A stretch of 7,013 bases of DNA from an uncultured Rubrobacteraceae bacterium (GTDB lineage Bacteria > Actinomycetota > Rubrobacteria > Rubrobacterales > Rubrobacteraceae): assembly GCA_902806015.1 (NCBI GenBank), contig CADCUZ010000121.1, positions 1-7,013 on the forward strand, given 5' to 3'. Of the stretch, positions 1-5,959 are shown piece after piece. Positions within the stretch are counted from its first letter, which is position 1; the number at the start of each line of letters is the position of its first letter. The notes beneath the pieces were generated by a model, which was not told the origin of the DNA, made no database searches, and saw only the letters and a program-made list of their open reading frames with translations. Position numbers and translations under genes: made by a program.

Positions 1-48
1 TCCGGTCCCCTTGTGTGTGGTCTGGGATAAGCAAGCCCGCGAAGGGGA

Positions 49-180
49 GTGACGCCTTCTATTCACGTACCCGCCGAGACCAGGGAGGCGTTACGACGTA
101 GGAGGGCAGAGCTAGATCGCATCGTCGAGGGGATGGAAGCGACGTTGCGTCCGGCTGGGCCCGGAGGGGTTGAACGGTGA
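49..180 (+). CDS. Possible small basic helical protein, 43 aa
   Basis: A short open frame starts at GTG 49 and ends at TGA 178-180. It follows an in-frame TAA at 28-30, so it cannot be the tail of a longer intact gene. The product is rich in Arg and Glu, with a likely helix in the middle (EALRRRRAELDRIVEGMEA), and ends in a Gly/Pro-rich stretch. A purine-rich AAGGGGA lies directly against the GTG, which is closer than a good ribosome-binding site should be. I recognise no family. It is convergent with the oxygenase gene that ends at 233. It could be a genuine small protein, the surviving tail of a lost gene, or chance. Confidence 0.3.
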   Translation: MTPSIHVPAETREALRRRRAELDRIVEGMEATLRPAGPGGVER

Positions 181-199
181 GGCGCCATCCGCGCGCCTC
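179..199. terminator. GC-rich hairpin between convergent genes
   Basis: GAGGCGC (179-185) and GCGCCTC (193-199) form a perfect 7-bp stem with a 7-base loop. It lies between the end of the small plus-strand ORF and the stop of the oxygenase gene at 233. There is no T-run on either side, so it is at best a weak or Rho-assisted transcription end. Confidence 0.25.
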
Positions 200-232
200 G
201 TTCGGCTCGCCTCGCCGCGCGGTCGGCCGCCG

Positions 233-1009
233 CTAGACACGGGCGCTCGGCGCGTGCTCCACCTCGGGCAGCCCCTCGGCGAGACCAGGCGGCAGCAGCG
301 CGCCGTGCAGGGGCCTGAGCTTGTCGCCGCCGCCGGGCAGGAAGCGGTAGCGCCGCAGCATCGCGTCGACTACGGGGTCCGGCTCGAGCCCGAGGACCGG
401 CCTGAGCTCCTCGGGCAACACGCTGGCCTGCACCGCCCGCAGCAGCCGGAAGCGCCACGGGCCCAGGGCCCGGCGGTATCGCCGCAAGAGTTCGTCAGTG
501 AGGGGGGTGCGGGCGAAGTCCTCCAGGAGCTGCCGGCGGCGCTGGGCCTGGTACTCGGCGTAGGTGGCCGGCAGGCCCTCCAGGCGCATGGCCCGCCCTA
601 GGGCGATCGCGCCCCCGAAGTGGGAGCGACGCTCCGCGTCGGTCATCGGTCCGAACACCACCGCGTGTGCCCTCTCGCCATGGTCGATCAGCATGAAAAG
701 GACGTCGCGGTAGGCCCACTGGGGGATCCGGGCCCCGCGCGCCGCCTCGACGCGCTCGTGGGCGCAGCGTATGGCCCCGATGGCGGCTGTCGCCTCGGCG
801 GGGCTGCCGAAGAACACCCTTTGCGCGAACCCCACCGTCCCTGAGAACCGCTCGACGGGGTCATCAGGCAGCCTCCCCGTGAAGAACAGCCAGTCCACGG
901 CCTTTATGGCCGCGAACTCGGCCGCCCCTGCGGCGAAAAACAGCAGGACGCAGTCCGGGCTGCCCCACACGCGCCGCGCAACGGGGGAGGAGATGGTGGG
1001 GTGATACAA
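233..1009 (-). CDS. MpaB/DUF2236-family oxygenase
   Basis: 258-residue protein of the DUF2236 family, which includes fungal MpaB and the latex-clearing rubber oxygenases; characterised members are haem-dependent oxygenases, and the substrate here cannot be told. Recognition rests on family-typical blocks: KAVDWLFFTGRLPDDP (residues 36-51), FAQRVFFGSPAEA (61-73), AHERVE (83-88), WAYRDVLFMLIDHGERAHAV (98-117), GLPATYAEY (135-143), and a C-terminal LPGGGDKLRPLHGALLPP. His residues 84, 110, 115 and 130 are candidates for haem or active-site roles, but I cannot assign them. The TTG start at 1009 is chosen because AGGAGG lies 7 bases upstream. No frameshift is visible and the length suits the family. 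It is the last gene of the minus-strand cluster and appears intact, unlike those upstream of it. Confidence 0.87.
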   Translation of the reverse strand: MYHPTISSPVARRVWGSPDCVLLFFAAGAAEFAAIKAVDWLFFTGRLPDDPVERFSGTVGFAQRVFFGSPAEATAAIGAIRCAHERVEAARGARIPQWAYRDVLFMLIDHGERAHAVVFGPMTDAERRSHFGGAIALGRAMRLEGLPATYAEYQAQRRRQLLEDFARTPLTDELLRRYRRALGPWRFRLLRAVQASVLPEELRPVLGLEPDPVVDAMLRRYRFLPGGGDKLRPLHGALLPPGLAEGLPEVEHAPSARV

Positions 1010-1016
1010 TGGCCGG

Positions 1017-1022
1017 CCTCCT
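1017..1022 (-). promoter_or_regulatory. Shine-Dalgarno site fixing the TTG start of the oxygenase
   Basis: On the minus strand AGGAGG is followed by 7 bases and then TTG at 1009, an ideal spacing. The site is half of a perfect 12-base palindrome, CCTCCTAGGAGG (1017-1028). The mRNA could in principle fold back here, but with no loop the hairpin would have to open at the centre. Confidence 0.7.
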
Positions 1023-1030
1023 AGGAGGTC

Positions 1031-1300
1031 TCAGGGACAACGACAGCCCGCACGATGCGCGGAGGCCGAGTATAAACGAGCCGCCGGGGGAAAGCCGGCG
1101 TTTGCCGCTTCCGTGGGCAGGTAGAGGGACCTGCAGACGGCGGGGGCGTCCGACGTCGCGGCGGCGAGCCCGAGGACGAACATCGCGGACGCGATGCCCA
1201 GCCATCCGCCGGAGACGACGACGTGCGCGACGAGCAAGGCCCGTACACCGGCAGGGGCACCCGCCGTTCGCCCCGTTTGTTGCGAAAGCAGTGGGATCAA
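1031..1300 (-). pseudogene. Truncated membrane protein remnant, 89 aa
   Basis: The frame opens at TTG 1300, overlapping the TGA stop of the upstream membrane-protein gene (TTGA), an arrangement typical of translationally coupled genes. It runs to TGA at 1033-1031. After about 17 residues comes one clear membrane helix (VRALLVAHVVVSGGWLGIAS and onward through MFVLGLAAA), then DAPAVCRSLYLPTEAANAGF. This resembles the first helix and loop of small actinobacterial four-helix membrane proteins of about 150 residues. The remaining 35 or so residues are Arg/Ala/Cys-rich, do not look like membrane protein, and end just before the oxygenase ribosome-binding site. I infer that the later helices are deleted. 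The family has no known function that I can name. Confidence 0.5.
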
Positions 1301-1962
1301 CCCCCGGCAACGGTATCGTGCTGCCCGCCCCGCGCCAGCACGATGCCCGCTGCGATACACCAGACGAAGGAGAGCAACCGGCCGAGCGGAAACAAGAAAG
1401 GTAGCCTGAAGCCAGGCCAGTGAGGCAAGAGGCGGTATCGCCAGCGCGGCGGCCACGATACCAAGCCAGGGGATCCAGCGTGGCAGCGCCTTCGCCCCGC
1501 GGGTGGCGGATCGAGGCCGCCCCCACGAACAGCCTGAGCGAGGCTAAGTGGAGCGTCCCCCCGGCTAGGAAGTTAACCTGGCGCAGGGCGCCCACGAAAT
1601 CCAACCCCCTCCCCCCCGCCAGTGCCAACACGAAACCCAGGAGGGCGGACGTCAGCAGGAGGGTCGCCGCTAATAGGCCCCCATCAGAAGTAAGTTCGAG
1701 CAGCGCGCCCCGTTCGCCCAACGCATTTCTCACAAAGGTGCTTAGTCGGAAGGCAAAAACTAGCAGCGCGAGGGACGAGATGATCTGGAGCAAGCCCGCA
1801 GCCAGGACCACAGTTTGATTCTCAGCGTAGTACCGTGCGACCTCTGACGGGGGCGCCCCGGGCGTTGGAAGCGTTGTGGACGAAAGCACGCCGCCGAGTA
1901 TTAGCCCCCGCATAAGGAGTGCAACGAAAAGCGAACCGCTCAACGCTCACGGGTTCTTCCAT
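1297..1962 (-). pseudogene. Six-helix membrane protein (DUF4386-like) with three single-base frameshifts
   Basis: Joining three frames gives a continuous, family-like integral membrane protein of about 220 residues. It starts at ATG 1962 (MEEPVSVERFAF), crosses to a second frame at a T run (1927-1930), continues through VALLMRGLILGGVLSS, PTPGAPPSEVARYYAENQ, LLQIISSLALLVFAF, LLAATLLLTSALLGFVLALA and QVNFLAGGTLHLASL. It crosses again at a G run (1495-1498) into AKALPRWIPWLGIVAAALA, and a third time near 1390-1392 into PLGRLLSFVWCIAAGIVLAR, ending at TGA 1299-1297. Six hydrophobic segments are visible. All three shifts correspond to one extra base in a short homopolymer. As the sequence stands only fragments would be made; the longest begins at TTG 1943. 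It lies 87 bases downstream of the SDR and overlaps the next gene. Function unknown; the DUF4386 comparison is tentative. Confidence 0.75.
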
Positions 1963-2049
1963 CTTCCCTGAGCCGTTATTGCCGGGTCTCCTCACAAGGC
2001 GCCGCATGCGCGATGGTCACGAGTCTTTTCCGATCTTTGGTTGCGTCTT

Positions 2050-2943
2050 TCATAGCCTCGGCCCTCTTCGTTCCCCGGTGACGCCTCTCGGGGCCGAAGC
2101 GGTAGGCGCTCGTGAAACCAGTGCCGTTGCGAGGTCCCAGGCGCGTTCCTGTTCATCATTGTCAAGCGCGAGTGTGGGTGGGCGCTTGGGCTTCGCGTTG
2201 CTCTCGTAGTACGCGCCCGTGACGCCCGCCACCTCTGATGGGCTCACAAGGAAGACCGGGGAGTGGACAGCCTTTTCGGCGGAACCGCGTTGTTGGATCC
2301 TGGGGAAAACCGGCCAGAAAAATCGTTGCACGGCCGGCCTCCCGTGTGGTGCGATTCCTCGCGTCTGGGAGGTCCACGCCGTTCCGGGGTTGGATGCGTT
2401 GGCTAAGACACCGCTCTGTCCCCCAAACGGCGGGCGAGCGCAAACGTCCACAGTAGGTTGAGCAGCTTGGTCCGCGCATAGGCCCGGAGGCCGAGGTAGG
2501 CTTCCTGGGATTGGGCGTCTTCGAGTGGATCCCCTTTCCACATGGCGTGCGCCGCCGAAGCGAGGTTGACCATCCGCGCGGGCGCACTGCTCACCAATGC
2601 AGGCAAGAGGGCCTCCGTCAGGGCGAACGGCCCGATGAAGTTCATCGCGAGCGTCGCCTCGTAACCGTCGTCCGTCAAAGAACGGTCGTTGTAGGATCCG
2701 CCGACGTTGTTGACTAAGCTACGTAGGCGGTCCACCTGCCCAAAGACGCGTTCTGCAAGCTCTTGGTTCCCCCCAACGGTCGAATGGTCCGCAGATAGGA
2801 ACCCCATCCGGTCGTCACCCACCTGTTGTCGCAGCGACCGAACGGCTTGGCGTCCACGCTGCCCGTCACGGCCGGAGATCCCGTGCGGTGTAGAAGCCGA
2901 TCCCCGAGGTAGCCCCTGTGACCACGATGGTTTTGGCTTCCAC
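2050..2943 (-). pseudogene. Short-chain dehydrogenase/reductase (SDR), deleted and frameshifted
   Basis: An NAD(P)-dependent oxidoreductase of the retinol-dehydrogenase-like SDR group, about 298 codons in span. The GTG start at 2943 follows AAGGGGGAAC. The first 20 or so residues hold the cofactor-binding TGATSGIG motif (residues 9-16). That frame stops at 2868-2866. A second frame resumes at GRDGQRGRQAVRSL and carries NNVGG, MNFIGPFALTEALLPAL, the VNLASAAH strand and the catalytic YARTK motif. The second strand and loop of the Rossmann fold expected between the two pieces (roughly a dozen residues) are missing, so this is a deletion plus frameshift near 2874-2885. The second frame stops at 2405-2403. 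A one-base shift there restores ANASNPGTAWTSQTR through GVTGAYYESNAKPKRPP and ERAWDLATALV, ending at 2050. With the cofactor fold broken, the enzyme should be inactive. It heads the minus-strand cluster. Confidence 0.87.
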
Positions 2944-3060
2944 GTTCCCCCTTTCGTTTGGCTCGGTCGCCCCTTGTCGTGTCGACGAACTGAGCAACAA
3001 ATCATTGCAACCACGAGTGTAGAGATGCGCCGGAAGGCCCGGTAGTGAAGACTGTCGCAG

Positions 3061-3085
3061 GTTTGACATGACAGATATCACAAAC
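3061..3085. promoter_or_regulatory. Imperfect inverted repeat upstream of the SDR, possible operator
   Basis: The 25-base segment begins GTTTG and ends CAAAC, with 8 of 12 base pairs matching around its centre. It sits about 120 bases upstream of the SDR start. TetR-type repressors bind sites of this size, but nothing ties it to the TetR remnant at 5960-6640. A further 10-base palindrome, CCGGTACCGG, follows at 3086-3095. No convincing -35/-10 pair was found for the SDR in 2944-3183. Confidence 0.2.
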
Positions 3086-3177
3086 CCGGTACCGGTGCTC
3101 GGTAATGGGCGCCGGAATCGGGACCCACTGCGCAGAATGTGCAGAGTGACCTCCTGACGGCTACGAAAGATCTTCGA

Positions 3178-3805
3178 AAAGCAGGGGCGGCCCGCAGTGC
3201 GCAATGCGGGCCGCCCCCAACCCTGTGGCGCGTTTGAGTACGGGCGGAAAGGCGACACGGCGAGCACGTCGCCCTCCCGCCCGGTAGATCGCCGTAGTTC
3301 GGCTCCTGAGAAACGCTGGCGTCCTTGGGCTCCGCCGTCCGTCCGAGGCCCCAAAACGGCCCAGGGCGCCCGTTTTACGCCTTGTAGGCTCATCCCAGGT
3401 CGCGAGGATCGCCCCCGAGCGTCTCGGCGGAAACTTCGAAGAGGACGGGTACCTCCGAGAAACGGGGGTACCGCCACCGAAGTGGGGACACAGAGGTGGC
3501 TGGCGGCCTCCCATATGACCCTCCCGCCGCGCCGGTAGTGGCGGGCTTTGGTGACTAGAGCCGGCTACGGCTCCCGCCCAAGGGCGGTCTGCCGACCTCG
3601 GGAACGGGGCCGTCTGTGAGCCCCGCTCCGGGGGACGCCAGGGCGGCCGTGTCGCCCGCATCTTGCGAAGACGGAGGATGAAAATCTCGGGCGGCAAACG
3701 GACGGGAGCTGCTACCGCTCGCGTAAGCAACCGGAACGATGCCGTTCGAGGACCTCCCTTTCTCGCGCCGAGAGGAGGAGCTGAGGGTTGCGCTAGGCAA
3801 GGGCA
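3178..3805 (-). ncRNA. Candidate structured non-coding RNA, class unknown
   Basis: No reading frame here looks coding: translations are Arg/Pro/Ser-rich and match nothing I know. The minus strand shows a run of local hairpins. In order they include GGTTGC/GCAACC (about 3786-3808), GAACG-GCAT-CGTTC, GGGCG/CGCCC, GGAGCGGGG/CCCCGTTCC (with one G-U pair), CCGCC-CTTG-GGCGG, GAGCCG-TAGC-CGGCTC, CCAC-TTCG-GTGG (the stable cUUCGg tetraloop, 3472-3483), and a bulged stem of GGGCGG and GGCGAC with their complements (3241-3281). It ends at the intrinsic terminator 3184-3217. A TATAAT box lies at the right edge. I looked for the signatures of RNase P RNA, tmRNA, SRP RNA, 5S rRNA, tRNA and common riboswitches and saw none. 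High GC content makes hairpins easy, so the case rests mainly on the terminator and the lack of a gene. Confidence 0.3.
3184..3217 (-). terminator. Strong intrinsic terminator, minus-strand direction
   Basis: Two 13-base arms, GGGGCGGCCCGCA (3184-3196) and TGCGGGCCGCCCC (3205-3217), are perfectly complementary around an 8-base loop. Read on the minus strand the stem is followed within two bases by CTTTTCG, a short U-run; on the plus strand no T-run follows. It therefore ends a transcript coming from the right (above 3217), where no protein gene on that strand is evident. It would also insulate the SDR from upstream transcription. Confidence 0.7.
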
Positions 3806-3811
3806 ACCAAG

Positions 3812-3817
3812 ATTATA
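3812..3817 (-). promoter_or_regulatory. TATAAT -10 box, possible promoter for a minus-strand RNA
   Basis: The minus strand reads CTCATATAATCTTGG, a perfect -10 hexamer in a GC-rich background. At 16-18 bases upstream there is no good -35 hexamer (ACCGCT or AACCGC), so the promoter call is weak. Transcription would start near 3805 and run toward the terminator at 3184-3217. Confidence 0.25.
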
Positions 3818-4034
3818 TGAGTAAGATTCCGATAAGCGGTTACGGGGAGGTTGGGTCCTATGGTCGAGGCACGGACAGGGATCTTCGAGACGGAGGAGCC
3901 GAAAAGTGGGCGTCGAGGGGCGCCACGCGCCGAACTCGCCGATCCAGAGATCTGTCTCGCAGGACCGGAGTACCCCGTATGTCCGGGTGGTGGATTAACA
4001 TGACCGGGTGACGGTTCAGGGTTGACCGTAGACG
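3818..4034. other. Intergenic stretch upstream of the SMP-30 gene
   Basis: No gene is supported here. A plus-strand open frame (3739-4011) crosses it, but its third-position GC falls off after the first 24 or so codons and its product resembles nothing. No promoter hexamers with correct spacing were found for the SMP-30 gene. TTGACC at 4022-4027 is too close to the GTG start to serve as a -35 box. Confidence 0.4.
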
Positions 4035-4040
4035 AGGAGG
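4035..4040 (+). promoter_or_regulatory. Shine-Dalgarno site of the SMP-30 gene
   Basis: AGGAGG sits 7 bases before GTG 4048, which fixes that codon as the start. It is the same motif and spacing as at the oxygenase gene. Confidence 0.75.
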
Positions 4041-4047
4041 CGCGATC

Positions 4048-4896
4048 GTGCGGGCTGAACAAGTGACCGATCCCGTGGCTTTCCACGGCGAGGGACCGGT
4101 CTGGTCGGAGCGCTGGGGTGTCCTGCGTTGGGTGGACATGTTTGCCGGTGACGTCCTGTCCCTGACGGCCGACGGCGCCATCGACCGGCGCCACGTCGGC
4201 GGCGTCGCCGCCGCCGTTCGACCTCGCCGCCGGGGCGGAGCGGTCATCGGCGTCGAGCGGGGCTTCGCGCTGGAGGACGCCGACGGGACGCTTACGCACC
4301 TGGGCGAGTTGTGGACCGATGACTCGGTACGGATGAACGAGGGGGGCTGCGATCCCGACGGCCGCTTCTACTGCGGGTCGATGGCGTACGATCAGCGGCC
4401 CGGCGCTGGCGCGCTGTACCGGCTGGATCCCGACGGCTCCGTGCGCGTGGTGTTGGAAGGCGTCACTATCTCGAACGGGCTCGAGTGGTGCCCGGACGGG
4501 TCCCTCGCCTACTACAACGACACGGCGACCCACCGCATCGACGTCTTCGACTACGACGGCGAATCCGGCCTGACCGGCCGGCGCCCGTTCGTGGACCTCT
4601 CCGCCGAAGCCGAGAACCCAGACGGCCTGACGGTCGACGAGCAGGGCGGCGTCTGGGTGGCGCTCTACGACGGCGGCGCGGTGCGGCGCTACGCCCCGGA
4701 CGGCGTGCTCGAAGAGGTGGTCGAGGTGCCCGCGAGGAAGGTCACCGCCTGCACGTTCGGCGGCCCCTGCCTGGACCAGCTGTTCATCACCACGTCGCGG
4801 GAAGGCCTCGAGCCCGATGCCGATGCGTTGGCCGGCTCGCTGTTTCGGGTCGTCGTCGGGGTGAGCGGTCTGCCGGTTCGCGAGTTCGCCGGGTGA
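4048..4896 (+). CDS. SMP-30/gluconolactonase/LRE-family hydrolase
   Basis: 282-residue protein of the SMP-30 (regucalcin) six-bladed beta-propeller family. Members are metal-dependent lactonases that open sugar lactones such as gluconolactone, usually in the cytoplasm. Visible family blocks are GEGPVWS (14-20), RMNEGGCDPDGRFYCGSM (95-112), ISNGLEWCPDG (141-151), YYNDTATHRIDVFDYD (155-170), NPDGLTVDEQGGVWVALYDG (190-209) and the closing FGGPCLDQLFITTS (237-250). By analogy with SMP-30, Glu15, Asn143 and Asp192 are the metal ligands, and Arg95 with Asn97 contact the substrate. The family-typical end LPVREFAG is present, so it is full length. It is read alone on the plus strand with no co-directional partner; the exact substrate is not predictable. 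Confidence 0.92.
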   Translation: MRAEQVTDPVAFHGEGPVWSERWGVLRWVDMFAGDVLSLTADGAIDRRHVGGVAAAVRPRRRGGAVIGVERGFALEDADGTLTHLGELWTDDSVRMNEGGCDPDGRFYCGSMAYDQRPGAGALYRLDPDGSVRVVLEGVTISNGLEWCPDGSLAYYNDTATHRIDVFDYDGESGLTGRRPFVDLSAEAENPDGLTVDEQGGVWVALYDGGAVRRYAPDGVLEEVVEVPARKVTACTFGGPCLDQLFITTSREGLEPDADALAGSLFRVVVGVSGLPVREFAG

Positions 4897-5001
4897 GCGG
4901 TCCGATCGGCCCGCAAGGGGGCCAGGAACACCTCCAACAGCAGCAACTCCGGCGGCGGCAAGAAGCGCAGGCGCAGGCGTCGCAACCGCAGCAACACCTA
5001 A
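4897..5001 (+). other. In-frame coding-like basic tail after the SMP-30 stop
   Basis: Directly after the TGA at 4894-4896 the same frame stays open for 34 codons, to TAA at 4999-5001. It encodes RSARKGARNTSNSSNS followed by GGGKKRRRRRRNRSNT. Nearly every codon ends in G or C, as in real genes of this window; the competing frame is poorer. It could be the 3' end of another gene whose front was lost, or an extension cut off by a newly arisen TGA. Readthrough is a less likely option. It has no start codon of its own close to a ribosome-binding site. Confidence 0.4.
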
Positions 5002-5959
5002 GACGTTTGCTGTGCAATTACTCAAACCAAAAGGCTCGCCAGATGGCGTAGCGGACGTCCTAGCCGGTCGTTGAGCACCTGCCCGCAGGTGTATGCGGCG
5101 ACCTTTGCCGCCAGGCGGGCCAGCAGGCCGTCGAGCGTCTTGGCCCGATGGCGTCCCAGGGAGAACTGGTCCTTGAGCTGCCAGATCACGCCCTCGATGA
5201 GCTGGCGCTTGCCGGCTGCCCATCGCCTCGCCCCCTCCGACCAAGCCCGGCAGGCGCTCTTCTGGGGGGTTGCGGCGACCACTGCTCCGTGAGTTGCCTT
5301 CCAGTGCCTCTCCCACTGCACGGACGAGAACCCCTTGTCCGCGAGAAAGGCGTCGTGGCCGTCGGAGGCCACCAGGAACTCGCCAACGGCACGTTCGTCG
5401 CGGTTGGCCGGGGCCAGCCCGAAGGCGGTCACCACTCCTTCTGGACTCACCGAGAGTGCCACCTTGAACCCGTACACCCACTCGGTCTTGGAGACGCTGC
5501 GGCCGAAGGCGGCCTGCCCGGCGAACAGCCCCTTGCGGCATGCCCTCACGCGCACTACCGCCGGGTCAGGGTCGTGTCCAGGACGTGGTAGACGGCCGAC
5601 TGATCGGCGAGCGTCGCCGCCAGGTCCCGCTGGAACGCTCTCAGTTCGGGCTCAACGGCGCGGATACGCCGGTTGAGCTGGCTCTGGGAGAGCAGGTTCG
5701 GGAAGTAGGGGCGCAGGTGCGCGTCGGCGAACCTCCAGAAGTCGCGCTCGCTCCTGAAGCGCGGCCACTGCGCGAGGATCGCCAGGGTGTGGACCTCGGC
5801 ACCGGACAACAGCATCGGTCGGCCCGCACCCCGCTGTCGGCCGCGGCGCTTCGCCCGCCACCAGTCGTCCGCCAGCACGTACAGTGCGGTGAGGAAGCCG
5901 TCGAGGTCCACTGCGCACTCGGCTCGGTTCAGTGGCGCTTCATCGAGTCGCTGGGACCC
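5002..5959 (-). mobile_element. Insertion sequence remnant, IS982-like; ends not resolved
   Basis: The transposase gene at 5022-5911 marks the element. The coordinates given are outer limits, set by the end of the basic tail (5001) and the TetR stop (5960). Left of the transposase stop the minus strand reads GTAATTGCACAGCAAACGTC. I looked for its complement in 5912-5959 and found no convincing terminal inverted repeat, so one end is probably degraded or lost. No target duplication could be identified. Confidence 0.5.
5022..5911 (-). pseudogene. IS982-like DDE transposase split by a frameshift
   Basis: Two abutting frames make one transposase of about 296 residues, a normal length. The first, GTG 5911 to TAG 5555, carries the N-terminal helical region (LDGFLTALYVLADDWW, SGAEVHTLAILAQWPRFRSE, LLSQSQLNRR) and the first catalytic Asp in HVLDTTL (residue 112). 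The second (5555-5022) carries RVRACRKGLFAGQA, VYGFKVALSV, the second Asp in FLADKGF, and the Glu in RQLIEGVIWQLKDQFSLGRH, then ends LGRPLRHLASLLV. The frames join by a -1 shift near 5558-5568, most simply one lost base turning LDTTL-x-PAVVRVR into a stop. No classical slippery heptamer is present, so programmed frameshifting is unlikely. The catalytic triad is otherwise complete. IS982 is my best family match; another DDE family of the IS4/IS5 group is possible. Confidence 0.85.

Noticed and set aside
170..601. Plus-strand open frames across the oxygenase gene (also 620-844, 771-1004)
   Set aside because: They are antisense shadows of the DUF2236 gene, which has recognisable family motifs.
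1568..1578. GGAAGTTAACC repeated at 6562-6572
   Set aside because: Both copies lie within coding sequence of unrelated proteins, each encoding Val-Asn-Phe on the minus strand; most likely coincidence.
3121..3160. Two imperfect direct repeats (TGCGCAGAA and TGTGCAGAG)
   Set aside because: Only two short copies and no spacing pattern; not a CRISPR or an iteron array.
3197..3538. Plus-strand open frame of 113 codons
   Set aside because: It starts inside the terminator hairpin and has a composition typical of chance frames in GC-rich DNA.
3161..3730. Minus-strand open frame of 189 codons
   Set aside because: The product is Arg/Pro/Ser-rich with no recognisable fold, and the region is better explained as non-coding.
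3739..4011. Plus-strand open frame of 90 codons upstream of the SMP-30 gene
   Set aside because: Third-position GC drops after the first codons, there is no good ribosome-binding site, and the product matches no family.
4893..5051. Gln-rich ORF beginning at a GTGA overlap with the SMP-30 stop
   Set aside because: Its third-position GC is clearly lower than in the frame that continues SMP-30, and it runs into the insertion sequence; the Gln repeats are the frame-shifted reading of the Asn/Ser/Arg tail.
3793..5541. Very long minus-strand open frame (582 codons)
   Set aside because: It is antisense to SMP-30 and out of frame with the transposase; long chance frames are expected at this GC content.
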